Origin: Bacillota bacterium
Lineage (GTDB): Bacteria; Bacillota; Clostridia; Acetivibrionales; DTU013
NCBI GenBank assembly: GCA_023412915.1
Contig: JAEZRE010000013.1
Location: 81,965-145,964 of the forward strand
DNA length: 64,000 nucleotides
Direction of reading: 5' to 3'
Shown here: piece after piece, positions 51,449 through 61,036 of the stretch
How the letters are laid out: every line of letters starts with the position of its first letter
Position numbering within the stretch: position 1 is the stretch's first letter
Position numbers and translations under genes: made by a program
The notes under the pieces: generated by a model
Database searches by the model: none
The model's input: the letters and a program-made list of their open reading frames with translations, nothing else
Told to the model about the DNA's origin: nothing

Positions 51449-52495
51449 TTGACCAAAAGACTGATTTCTTTTTTACTTACCATATTTATACTGATCAACC
51501 TTTCCGCATGCGGAAAGGCAAAACTTACACGTTACGATTCGCAATTCCTCGGAGTGTTCGATACGATGACGAGCATCGTCGGATATGCCCACAGTAAGGA
51601 GGAGTTCACGAAGTATTCCCAGCTTATCCATGACAAATTGCTTGAATATCACAAGCTTTATGATATTTACAACGATTACGAGGGCATTAACAATCTCAGG
51701 ACGGTAAACGACAATGCAGGCAAGTCTCCTGTGAAAGTAGACAAAAGGATAATAGATCTTATTAAATTTTCCAAGGATTGGTATAAAAAGACGGACGGCA
51801 AGGTAAACATCGCTTTCGGTTCGGTCCTCAGCATCTGGCACGATTACCGTGAAAGTGGAGTAGACGACCCGGAAAACGCCCAACTGCCTCCGATGGATAA
51901 GCTGAAGGAGGCAAACAAGCATATTGATATAAGTAAAGTTATCATTAACGAAAATGACTCCACCGTCTATCTTTCGGATCCTGAAATGAGCCTGGACGTC
52001 GGCGCCGTTGCCAAAGGCTATTCAACGGAAATGGTCAGCCGGATAGCCGAGGAAAACGGTTTTACTTCGGGCCTGATAAGTGTCGGAGGAAACGTCCGCG
52101 CTCTCGGCAGCAAGGAAGGCAAGGGGCAGCCCTGGAACGTGGGCATCCAGAACCCCGACCTTGCAAGCGAACAGAAAGAGATCAAAATAGTCAATGCCAT
52201 CGACTCTTCAGTGGTTACCAGCGGTATATACGAGCGTTATTATACTGTCGGCGGCAGGAACTATCACCATATAATAGATCCTGCGACGTTATTCCCGGCT
52301 GCTTACTATAAATCCATCACTATCCTTTGCATGGATTCCGGCACAGCGGACGCGCTTTCGACTTCGGTATTCAACATGCCGTTCGAGGAAGGGCTGCCGT
52401 TCATCGAAAGCCTGCCGGATACCGAGGCGATGTGGATACTTGCCGATGGAGAGATAAAGTACAGCGATCATTTTGCAGACTATGTAAAAAAATGA
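51449..52495 (+). CDS. apbE: FAD:protein FMN transferase lipoprotein (ApbE/FmnB)
   Basis: Links FMN to threonine in extracytoplasmic flavoproteins such as the adjacent PplA. A lipobox LSAC near the end of the N-terminal hydrophobic segment marks a lipoprotein. The ApbE core is seen in FDTMTSIVGY, DGKVNIAFGSVL, MSLDVGAVAKGYSTE, ISVGGNVRALG and the C-terminal HHIIDPATLFPA, with SGTADALST for Mg/FAD binding. TTG at 51449 is 8 nt after GGGG; GTG at 51440 overlaps that run. It completes the EET set downstream of the pplA terminator. Confidence 0.92.
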   Translation: MTKRLISFLLTIFILINLSACGKAKLTRYDSQFLGVFDTMTSIVGYAHSKEEFTKYSQLIHDKLLEYHKLYDIYNDYEGINNLRTVNDNAGKSPVKVDKRIIDLIKFSKDWYKKTDGKVNIAFGSVLSIWHDYRESGVDDPENAQLPPMDKLKEANKHIDISKVIINENDSTVYLSDPEMSLDVGAVAKGYSTEMVSRIAEENGFTSGLISVGGNVRALGSKEGKGQPWNVGIQNPDLASEQKEIKIVNAIDSSVVTSGIYERYYTVGGRNYHHIIDPATLFPAAYYKSITILCMDSGTADALSTSVFNMPFEEGLPFIESLPDTEAMWILADGEIKYSDHFADYVKK

Positions 52496-52668
52496 TTGTA
52501 TTAAATGCATATGTTTATGGGAAAGCTATTTCACGGTATTATGGATTCAAAATTTTAATGAAAAATATATTAATTTAAGTATATTATGTTATAATGATAT
52601 GGGTTAAGCGGGAAGCTAACATCTGCTTGTTTTTAAATCCATAAACTACATATTAAGCGGAGGTATAT

Positions 52669-55290
52669 ATGGCAAAGTTCGTTTATTTGTTCAAAGAGGG
52701 GAATGCCTCGATGAAAAACCTGCTCGGTGGTAAAGGAGCCAACCTTGCGGAAATGACGGGCCTCGGACTTCCAGTGCCGAGGGGTTTTACAGTAACAACC
52801 GATGCCTGCACACAGTACTATAAAGACGGAAAAACGATATCAAAGGAAATCGAAGATCAGATCTACCAGGCGCTTGCAACAACAGAAGCTACTGTAGGCA
52901 AAAAATTCGGTGATCCTGCCAACCCGTTCCTTGTTTCGGTCCGCTCCGGCGCACGCGCATCAATGCCGGGAATGATGGACACCATCCTCAATCTGGGCCT
53001 GAACGATTCCGTTGTGGAAGGCCTTGCAAAGCTCACAGGCAATGAAAGATTCGCATACGACAGCTACAGAAGGTTTATCCAGATGTTCAGCGACGTCGTT
53101 ATGGAAGTTGAAAAGCCTAAGTTCGAAAAGATTCTTGATACAGTAAAGGAAGAAAATAAAGCCAAATTCGATACGGATCTCACCGCAGACAACCTTAAGG
53201 AAGTCGTAAAGAGATTCAAGAAGCTGTACAATGAAGAAAAGGGCGAGGAATTCCCACAGGAGCCCAAGATTCAGCTGATGGAAGCAGTCAAGGCGGTTTT
53301 CCGTTCATGGGACAATCCGAGAGCTATCGTTTACAGAAGGCTCAATGATATCCCGGGAGACTGGGGCACTGCGGTCAATGTACAGGAAATGGTTTACGGC
53401 AATATGGGCAACGATTCCGGAACGGGCGTCGCATTCACAAGGAACCCGTCCACCGGCGAGAAGAAGCTGTATGGCGAATTCCTAATGAATGCCCAGGGCG
53501 AAGATGTCGTAGCTGGTATCAGAACGCCTCAGACCATCGACAAGATGAGGGAGATCAACCCCGACGCTTACAATCAGTTTGTCACGATAGCCGAAACACT
53601 TGAAAAGCATTATAAAGACATGCAGGATATGGAGTTCACGATTGAAAAGGGCAAGCTGTTCATGCTGCAGACCAGAAACGGCAAGAGAACTGCCGCCGCT
53701 GCTTTGAAGATCGCCGTCGACCTTGTCAATGAAGGTATGGCTACAAAGCAGGAAGCTATTATGAAGGTTGACCCCAAGCAGCTCGACGCTCTGCTCCACC
53801 CGAACTTCGATCCCAAGGGATTGAAGGCTGCTACGCCGATAGCAAAGGGCCTTCCGGCATCACCCGGAGCTGCTACCGGAAAAGTATTCTTCAAGGCCGA
53901 GGATGCGGTTGAAGCTGTCAAGGGCGGGGAAAAGAAGGTAGTGCTTGTAAGACTAGAAACCTCTCCCGAAGATATAGAAGGTATGAATGTTTCACAGGGC
54001 ATACTGACCGGGCGCGGCGGAATGACCTCCCATGCGGCGGTTGTCGCACGTGGCATGGGCACCTGCTGTGTTGCAGGCTGCAGTGAAATTACGATAAATG
54101 AAGCTGAGAAATATTTCATCGATAAAAACGGTAAAAAGTACGTTGAAAGAGATTGGATCTCGATCGACGGCTCTACCGGCAATGTCTACGGTGAACAGCT
54201 CCCGACCGTTGCGCCTGAAATGACGGGCGATTTCGCAACCTTCATGGCCTGGGCCGATGAGATCAGGACGCTTAAGGTAAGAACGAATGCCGACACGCCC
54301 AGGGACGCAAGGCAGGCAATGCAATTCGGCGCTGAAGGCATAGGCCTCTGCCGTACCGAGCACATGTTCTTCGAACCCGACAGGATATTCGCCTTCAGGC
54401 AGATGATCGTTTCAAGCAATGTAGAACAGAGGAAGAAAGCCCTTGACAAGATTCTACCGATGCAGAGGGGCGATTTCGAAGGCCTCTTCACTGAAATGAA
54501 GGGCTATCCGGTAACGATAAGGCTGCTGGATCCTCCGCTGCATGAGTTCCTGCCGCAGGATGAGGAAGATATCAAGGCTTTGGCAAAGGAATTGGATATT
54601 TCAGCCGATACGCTCAAGGGAATTATAAAGAACCTGCATGAGCTCAATCCTATGATGGGCCACAGGGGTTGCCGTCTCGCGGTTTCCTATCCTGAAATAG
54701 CCGAAATGCAGACAAGGGCTATCATCGAGGCTGCTATTAATGTTAACAAGAAGGGTATGAGCATCGTTCCCGAGATCATGATCCCGCTGGTTTGTGAAAT
54801 CAAGGAATTGAAGTTCGTAAAGGATATCATTGTCAGGACTGCCGATTCGATCATTGCTGAAGCAGGCGTCAAGCTCGACTACAAGGTTGGTACGATGATC
54901 GAGATACCGAGGGCTGCTTTGCTGGCCGACGAGATAGCGACCGAAGCCGAATTCTTCTCGTTCGGTACGAACGACTTGACCCAGATGACCTACGGACTGA
55001 GCCGTGACGATGCAGGAAGGATACTCGACGACTATTACAAGGTCAAGATATTCGAGTCCGACCCGACTGCCAGGATCGACCAGAATGGCGTAGGCAAGCT
55101 CATGAAGATGGCTGTTGCCGGCGGCAAGGCTACAAGGCCTGACATCAAGCTCGGAATCTGCGGCGAACACGGCGGAGATCCGTCTTCTGTCGAATTCTGC
55201 CACAACATCGGGCTCAACTATGTTTCCTGCTCGCCATTCCGTGTGCCGATTGCAAGACTTGCAGCAGCACAGGCGGTCGTAAAGAAATAA
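52669..55290 (+). CDS. ppdK: pyruvate, phosphate dikinase
   Basis: An 873-residue enzyme interconverting pyruvate/ATP/Pi and PEP/AMP/PPi, central to glycolysis in many Clostridia. The nucleotide domain carries LLGGKGANLAEM and SVRSGARASMPGMMDT. The phosphohistidine loop is GGMTSHAAVVARGMG (His455), and the PEP domain has GTNDLTQMTYG and the catalytic Cys831 in GICGEHGGDP. Length is standard. GGAGGTATAT precedes the start. A TATAAT at 52590-52595 may be its -10. Terminator follows. Confidence 0.97.
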   Translation: MAKFVYLFKEGNASMKNLLGGKGANLAEMTGLGLPVPRGFTVTTDACTQYYKDGKTISKEIEDQIYQALATTEATVGKKFGDPANPFLVSVRSGARASMPGMMDTILNLGLNDSVVEGLAKLTGNERFAYDSYRRFIQMFSDVVMEVEKPKFEKILDTVKEENKAKFDTDLTADNLKEVVKRFKKLYNEEKGEEFPQEPKIQLMEAVKAVFRSWDNPRAIVYRRLNDIPGDWGTAVNVQEMVYGNMGNDSGTGVAFTRNPSTGEKKLYGEFLMNAQGEDVVAGIRTPQTIDKMREINPDAYNQFVTIAETLEKHYKDMQDMEFTIEKGKLFMLQTRNGKRTAAAALKIAVDLVNEGMATKQEAIMKVDPKQLDALLHPNFDPKGLKAATPIAKGLPASPGAATGKVFFKAEDAVEAVKGGEKKVVLVRLETSPEDIEGMNVSQGILTGRGGMTSHAAVVARGMGTCCVAGCSEITINEAEKYFIDKNGKKYVERDWISIDGSTGNVYGEQLPTVAPEMTGDFATFMAWADEIRTLKVRTNADTPRDARQAMQFGAEGIGLCRTEHMFFEPDRIFAFRQMIVSSNVEQRKKALDKILPMQRGDFEGLFTEMKGYPVTIRLLDPPLHEFLPQDEEDIKALAKELDISADTLKGIIKNLHELNPMMGHRGCRLAVSYPEIAEMQTRAIIEAAINVNKKGMSIVPEIMIPLVCEIKELKFVKDIIVRTADSIIAEAGVKLDYKVGTMIEIPRAALLADEIATEAEFFSFGTNDLTQMTYGLSRDDAGRILDDYYKVKIFESDPTARIDQNGVGKLMKMAVAGGKATRPDIKLGICGEHGGDPSSVEFCHNIGLNYVSCSPFRVPIARLAAAQAVVKK

Positions 55291-55314
55291 TAGCGCTTAA
55301 GTAAATATCCAAAG

Positions 55315-55347
55315 GAGTAAGGTGAGTGATCATCTTACTCTTTTTTT
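55315..55347 (+). terminator. terminator after ppdK
   Basis: GAGTAAGGTGA pairs with TCATCTTACTC around GTGA, followed by seven T. Confidence 0.93.
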
Positions 55348-55491
55348 ATGAAAATTTATTGAGTGAGTCGATTTATTGTGTTATCACCATACGGGCCAAT
55401 ATTATGTTTGAAATAAAAAACCACAAGTGTTAAAATACTGCTGGTACAGCTTGACATAAATCAACATAATTATTACGATGGGAGACATGTA

Positions 55492-56949
55492 ATGGATAGT
55501 TTGAGGAATTCCGGCATAGAAATGATCGGCGATATACCCTGGGGTACGCATATCGCCAGCCTATATTCATCCGGCAGGGATTTCTGCAAAGTAGTGGCTC
55601 CATATATAAAATCAGGTCTGATCAACAATGAATTATGTATTTGGATCTATTCTCAAACAATAAACCATGAGGAAGCAAAAGAAATAATCAGGACATCGGT
55701 GGAAAGTGTCGATACTTATCTCAAAAACGGCCGGCTGATATTGCTGCCATATACACAGTGGTATGTACTGGAAGGCAGTTTCAATGACCTCAGAGTGAAC
55801 CGACAGTGGCTGGAACTGCTAGAATACGCGCGTGATAACGGTTTTGACGGCCTTAGGGCCGTAGGCGATACAGCTTGGCTTGAGAAAAGCTATTACAGGG
55901 ATTTCGAGTATTATGAGCAAAAAATAAATGATGTTTTTCGAGAGTATCCGTTTATCGCCCTGTGTCTATATGATATGAAGAGGACCGGCATGGCCGAGGT
56001 TGCGGATATAATGAATAACCACAGCTTCACAATCGTATCGGATAATTCCGAAATGAAAATAGTCAGGAATATAGAGCTGCTGATCAAGGAAAGGGAATTG
56101 GCCGATAGCAGAAAAATGCTGAGCGAAATGGTGGAGCTCGATAAAATAAAAACGGAATTCTTCGCGAATATCTCTCATGAATTAAGAACCCCTTTGACAG
56201 TCATATTATCGTCTATTCAAATGATGCAACTGCTGAAGGACCGGTTGGTTTGCAATGAATGCGACAGCCGGACGGATGCCAGGCTCGGCAAATACCTGAA
56301 GATCATTCAGCAGAATTGCTACAGACAGCTGAGGCTTGTCAACAATCTGATAGATGTATCAAAGATTGATTCTGATTATTATGAATTGAACATGCAGAAC
56401 TGCAACATAGTCGAATTGGTCGAAAATATCGCCATATCTGTTGCCGAATATATAAAAAGCAGGGGTATAACGCTCGAGTTCGACACCGAGCTGGAGGAAT
56501 TGTGTATCGCATGCGACCCCGACCAGATCGAACGCATCATTCTGAATCTTTTGTCAAATGCCATCAAGTTTACCGATAGAGGAGGTTATATCAGGGTAAA
56601 TATAAGCGGCGGAACAGACAAGGTCGTAATCAGAATAGAGGATACGGGCACGGGAATACCGCAGGATAAGCTGGATTGCATTTTCGAAAGATTTCAGCAG
56701 GTGGAAAACACACTTACAAGAAATCACGAAGGAAGCGGTATAGGATTATCCCTTGTAAAGTCTCTGGTTGAAAAGCATAATGGGAAAATAAGCGTCAAAA
56801 GCGAGCTGGGGAAGGGCGCCGATTTTATGATCGAGCTTCCCTGCAAACCAAAGCAGGATATTGGCAGCGGTGCGGCGCTGAAGGATTACGCCTGTGTTAA
56901 GAATAGCGTCGAAAAAATCAATGTGGAATTTTCTGACATTTACCTATAG
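55492..56949 (+). CDS. sensor histidine kinase with MEDS domain
   Basis: A 485-residue cytoplasmic kinase with no membrane helix. The N-terminal ~180 residues (PWGTHIASLYSSGRDFCKVV, and GRLILLPYTQWYV) match the MEDS/DcmR sensory domain, believed to bind small C1-type or related compounds. The HisKA region has FFANISHELRTPLT with phosphate-accepting His229. The ATPase domain has NLLSNAIKFTD (N box), EDTGTGIP (G1) and GSGIGLSLVK (G2). No response regulator lies next to it; the second kinase starts right after. ATG follows GATGGGAGACATGTA. Confidence 0.9.
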   Translation: MDSLRNSGIEMIGDIPWGTHIASLYSSGRDFCKVVAPYIKSGLINNELCIWIYSQTINHEEAKEIIRTSVESVDTYLKNGRLILLPYTQWYVLEGSFNDLRVNRQWLELLEYARDNGFDGLRAVGDTAWLEKSYYRDFEYYEQKINDVFREYPFIALCLYDMKRTGMAEVADIMNNHSFTIVSDNSEMKIVRNIELLIKERELADSRKMLSEMVELDKIKTEFFANISHELRTPLTVILSSIQMMQLLKDRLVCNECDSRTDARLGKYLKIIQQNCYRQLRLVNNLIDVSKIDSDYYELNMQNCNIVELVENIAISVAEYIKSRGITLEFDTELEELCIACDPDQIERIILNLLSNAIKFTDRGGYIRVNISGGTDKVVIRIEDTGTGIPQDKLDCIFERFQQVENTLTRNHEGSGIGLSLVKSLVEKHNGKISVKSELGKGADFMIELPCKPKQDIGSGAALKDYACVKNSVEKINVEFSDIYL

Positions 56950-57024
56950 AAGGTTATGCTTTACCGTTCAAAATCCGATGTAAATAATGTAGAAACCCGC
57001 GTATACATGAGAGGAGGCCGGATT

Positions 57025-59430
57025 ATGCCGGTGAGGCAAGGGCATTTGAAAATTTCTACCGTAATAATGCTTTCGATATTGCTTTTGCTTGCATATCCGA
57101 CAAAAATATCGGCTGAAAACTCACCGGCTCAGGAGCTTTCCGCGGCAGCCGCGCTCCAACAGCCGAAAAGCGTACTGATATTGAATTCATATGATCAAAG
57201 CCAGCCCTGGACCAGGGATCAGAATACGGGTATAGTCGACGTTCTGAACAAGGATGGCAACGGTTATTCGGTATATATCGAATATATGGACTGGAAAGAG
57301 TTCCCTAGCGAGCTGAACCTTAGTGAATTGAAGAACAGGCTCTTCTACAAGTATTTCAATAAGAAGATAGACGTAATAATAACGACGGACGACGCGGCGT
57401 TCAAATTCGCGCTCGAAAACAGGGATACCATGTTTTCCGGCGCGCCTGTGGTTTTCAGCGGCGTCGATGAAAATAGCCTTAAGTTAATTCTGGATGGCAA
57501 GACAGATGTAACAGGCGTCGTCGAGATAAGGGACCCGGCCGGGACCATGGCCGCTGCAATGAAAATCAATCCCGGTATTAAAACGGTCTATGTCATATTC
57601 GATGATACTGAAAGCGGCCTATCTTCGGGTGAAATGACCATAAACGCCATACGGGCAAATTATGACGGTATTAAAATTATTCCATTGAACGATATCGATC
57701 TGAATAGTCTGTTCAAAAAGGTAAGAGACGCTTCGCCCCAAAGCATTGTTATCTGTAATTCCTATTCGCCAAGATCCGGCAAGATGAAGCTCGGGGTCGA
57801 TTATTTTTTCAGGATGCTCACTTCGGAAAGTCCCGTACCCGTATATAACCTTTATGACTTTACGATAGGGACCGGCGTAATAGGCGGTAGTATGGTAAAC
57901 GGCAAACAGAACGGCGAGGAGGCTGCCAAACTTGCAATCAGGATACTTGGCGGTGAAAAGGCGTCAAAACTGCCAATAGTGAGAAAGAAATTCTTTAGCT
58001 ACGAATTTGACTACAAGGTTTTGCAGAGATTCCATATAGGACTCGAAGCCATTCCTAAAGGCAGTGCTATTGCAAACAAGCCTTTCAACTATTTCGAGGA
58101 ACACAGGGCGTTGATCTATACTTCTCTGATCATAACTCTCATACTTCTTTGTTTTATAACTATCCTGCTGTTTTATCTCAAAAAATTGAAATCGATGAAA
58201 ACTATACTGTCGGAAAGCAACAGAGAGCTGATGGGCCTTTACAAAGACCTTTCGCAGGCGGATGACAAGCTTAAGAGGCAATATGACGAGCTTGTACGGA
58301 CACAGGAAAATCTTTTCACGAGTGAATATAGATATGAACTGCTTTTCGATAAAATGATTAACGGTTTTTTCATATTCGAGCCCGTATATAATGATCGCGG
58401 CAGGATGAATGATATTCGCTTCCTCAAAGTGAATCCGGGCTTTTTCAGCCAAACCGGTATGTCACAGTCGGACGTATCCGGAAAAACCTGGTCCGAGGTG
58501 TTCGGCTATCCCAACCAGGAACTGAGTATTTACCAAAATCTTTTGGAAACCGGTAAGACTGAGCCGTTTGAGGTTTACAGCTCCAAATCGGGAGTTTACA
58601 ACCTTGTCGACGCTTTTTTGATATCCGATAATCAGATAGGAGTGGTTTTTGAGAACATAACAGGCTACAAAAAAGCGATAAAGGAAGTAAGAACCCTGAA
58701 TGCCGAGCTTGAAAAACGTGTTACAGAGAGAACGGCAGAGCTCGAAGTCGCTGTACGTGAACTGGAATCCTTCTCGTATACGGTTTCGCATGATTTAAAA
58801 TCCCCAATGAGAGCCGTTGACGGATATACAAAAATTCTGATGGAGGATCTCGGTGACAAGCTCGATGATGATTCGCTTCAGATACTTAGAAATATAAGCA
58901 CGATAAGCAAGGAATCAATAGAAATGATCAATAAGATGCTGCAGTACTCAAGAACGGCAAGAGCGGAGCTTAACAGGGAAGAAGTTAATCTGGAAAAAAT
59001 CGTTTACGATGTGTATAATGAATTGAGGCTTACCTGTCCCGAACGGGACGTCAGTCTGATCCTGGATTCGGGACTGCCTTCAGTCAGCGGCGACAGGGTT
59101 ATGCTCAAGCTTTTGCTGCAGAATGTTTTGTCAAACGCTTTCAAGTTTACCAGGGACGTAACAAAGGCTATCATTACGGTAGGCTGTACGCTTACATCCG
59201 AAGATTATGTTTTTTATGTCAGGGACAACGGCATCGGTTTCGACATGAAGTATTCCGGCAAGCTTTTCGGTGTATTCCAGAGGCTGCACACTGCGGAAGA
59301 ATTCGAAGGCAGCGGTATAGGGCTTGTTACGGTTAAAAAGATAATTGAGAAGCATGGCGGAAGGGTCTGGATTGACAGCGTGATAAATCATGGAACAACG
59401 ATATATTTCACATTCCCATTTGGCGTATAA
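57025..59430 (+). CDS. sensor histidine kinase with periplasmic-binding-type and PAS domains
   Basis: A hybrid of ~800 residues. A signal peptide (LKISTVIMLSILLLLAYP) leads to an extracellular domain like ABC-transporter substrate-binding proteins (VLILNSYDQSQPWTRDQNTG, VIITTDDAAFKFA). A membrane helix (LIYTSLIITLILLCFITILLF), a coiled coil, a PAS domain (~residues 440-555) and a kinase follow. His589 in YTVSHDLKSPM is the phospho-acceptor; ATPase boxes are NVLSNAFKFT, DNGIGFD and GSGIGLVTVK. Start 57025 is preceded by GAGGAGGCCGGATT; an in-frame ATG at 57007 is also possible. It presumably senses an external ligand. Confidence 0.9.
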   Translation: MPVRQGHLKISTVIMLSILLLLAYPTKISAENSPAQELSAAAALQQPKSVLILNSYDQSQPWTRDQNTGIVDVLNKDGNGYSVYIEYMDWKEFPSELNLSELKNRLFYKYFNKKIDVIITTDDAAFKFALENRDTMFSGAPVVFSGVDENSLKLILDGKTDVTGVVEIRDPAGTMAAAMKINPGIKTVYVIFDDTESGLSSGEMTINAIRANYDGIKIIPLNDIDLNSLFKKVRDASPQSIVICNSYSPRSGKMKLGVDYFFRMLTSESPVPVYNLYDFTIGTGVIGGSMVNGKQNGEEAAKLAIRILGGEKASKLPIVRKKFFSYEFDYKVLQRFHIGLEAIPKGSAIANKPFNYFEEHRALIYTSLIITLILLCFITILLFYLKKLKSMKTILSESNRELMGLYKDLSQADDKLKRQYDELVRTQENLFTSEYRYELLFDKMINGFFIFEPVYNDRGRMNDIRFLKVNPGFFSQTGMSQSDVSGKTWSEVFGYPNQELSIYQNLLETGKTEPFEVYSSKSGVYNLVDAFLISDNQIGVVFENITGYKKAIKEVRTLNAELEKRVTERTAELEVAVRELESFSYTVSHDLKSPMRAVDGYTKILMEDLGDKLDDDSLQILRNISTISKESIEMINKMLQYSRTARAELNREEVNLEKIVYDVYNELRLTCPERDVSLILDSGLPSVSGDRVMLKLLLQNVLSNAFKFTRDVTKAIITVGCTLTSEDYVFYVRDNGIGFDMKYSGKLFGVFQRLHTAEEFEGSGIGLVTVKKIIEKHGGRVWIDSVINHGTTIYFTFPFGV

Positions 59431-59464
59431 ATCAGCGCTGGTTATGGAAAGGTGGTAGAGTGTA

Positions 59465-61033
59465 TTGGAACCTGAAAAGAATAATAAAATCGCTCTTAGG
59501 ATTACTATAATATATTTGGTCGCGGGTACGTTGTGGATATTGTTTTCGGACAAGCTTACGGGCTTGTTGGTTGGCAGCATAGACAGTTTCGAGTTGGTTG
59601 GAATCGTAAAAGGCATAGCCTATGTAATAGCTTCGGGGATTCTATTGTATTTTCTGGTAGGACATGCGTTCGAAGATATGAATCAGGCAAAAGAACAGCT
59701 TATAGCCCGCAATAAAGAGCTTACGGACGTCAAGAACGAAATCGAGAAGCTCGCCTACGTCGATCAGCTTACCGGTCTGCCTAACCGGGCTACTCTGAAT
59801 GAGAAAATCGAATCGATACTTAATACTGAAGACAGGTTTGCTTTCCTGTTTATTGATATCGATAATTTCAAGTATATAAACGACACGCTTGGACATTCCT
59901 TCGGTGATGATCTGCTTAAAAAACTGGGTGCGGTAATTGATGGAATTCTTGAAGAAAATTGCAGCCTTTACAGGCTCGGCGGCGATAATTTTATAATTCT
60001 GGTGGAAGAGTTCAAGGATATTTATGAAATAGAACGTGTTGCCGTAAAAATGCTTAAAACTCTTAAGAACCCTATAGAAATCAACGGCAGGGTATTTTAC
60101 AATACGGCAAGCATAGGTATCTGCATATACCCTGACCATGGCAGTTCATTTAACGAGCTCTTAAAAAACGCGGATATAGCTTTGCTTAAGGCGAAAGAAA
60201 ACGGAAAAAACAGGATCGTCATTTTCAGCGAGCCGATGAAGCAAGCCGTACAGGAGTGGTCGGATATAGAGAAGTATCTGCGTACCGCTCTGGGAAACAG
60301 CGAATTTGAATTGTACTACCAGCCGCAGTTCGATATCAAGACCAAAGAAGTTACCGGATTCGAAGCGCTGATAAGATGGCGCAACGATGAGATGGGCTTT
60401 GTAATGCCGAATAGCTTCATCAAGGTTGCGGAAGATACGAACCTGATAATCCCGATAGGCGAATGGGTCCTGAGAAATGCCTCCATATTCCTGAAGCGAC
60501 TGCAGCAGGAGGGCTATGGTAATCTTTCGGTTTCTGTGAACGTTTCCATGCTTCAGCTTTTGCAGGATGATTTTGTTGATGTGGTTACCGAAACTATCGA
60601 AATGGCCAATATCGACCCCTGCAAGCTCGAGCTCGAACTTACGGAATCGATCGTCGGCAAAAATTATGAAGTGATCGTGGAGAAATTGCGCATACTGAGA
60701 AAGCGGGGCGTAAAGATTGCACTGGATGACTTCGGAAAGGGCTATTCGTCCTTGAATTATCTGCGCGAGCTTCCGTTAACGACACTCAAGATCGATAAAT
60801 CCTTCGTAAGAGTGATTTCTGAAAGTGAAAGCAGCAAAAATCTGACTGATTTTATTGTAAAGATAGGGCAGAGCCTGGATCTTTGCATCGTAGCAGAAGG
60901 TATCGAGACGCAGCAGCAGTTGGATTATCTCTCGGGGATCGACTGCGATAAGATGCAGGGCTATCTGATGAGCAGGCCGCTGCCTGAAAAGGATGCGCTC
61001 GAAGTATTGCGGCAGAAGAAAAAGGGAGCTTGA
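59465..61033 (+). CDS. membrane GGDEF-EAL protein, GGDEF motif degenerate
   Basis: A 522-residue c-di-GMP signalling protein. Two N-terminal membrane helices (IALRITIIYLVAGTLWILF and IVKGIAYVIASGILLYFLV) are followed by a GGDEF domain whose signature reads RLGGDNF, so a catalytic acidic residue is replaced. The EAL domain is intact: GFEALIRW, LELELTES, DDFGKGYSSL and AEGIET. It is therefore likely a phosphodiesterase, perhaps with a GTP-sensing GGDEF. TTG at 59465 is used. It follows the second kinase by ~35 nt. Confidence 0.9.
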   Translation: MEPEKNNKIALRITIIYLVAGTLWILFSDKLTGLLVGSIDSFELVGIVKGIAYVIASGILLYFLVGHAFEDMNQAKEQLIARNKELTDVKNEIEKLAYVDQLTGLPNRATLNEKIESILNTEDRFAFLFIDIDNFKYINDTLGHSFGDDLLKKLGAVIDGILEENCSLYRLGGDNFIILVEEFKDIYEIERVAVKMLKTLKNPIEINGRVFYNTASIGICIYPDHGSSFNELLKNADIALLKAKENGKNRIVIFSEPMKQAVQEWSDIEKYLRTALGNSEFELYYQPQFDIKTKEVTGFEALIRWRNDEMGFVMPNSFIKVAEDTNLIIPIGEWVLRNASIFLKRLQQEGYGNLSVSVNVSMLQLLQDDFVDVVTETIEMANIDPCKLELELTESIVGKNYEVIVEKLRILRKRGVKIALDDFGKGYSSLNYLRELPLTTLKIDKSFVRVISESESSKNLTDFIVKIGQSLDLCIVAEGIETQQQLDYLSGIDCDKMQGYLMSRPLPEKDALEVLRQKKKGA

Positions 61034-61036
61034 TAA

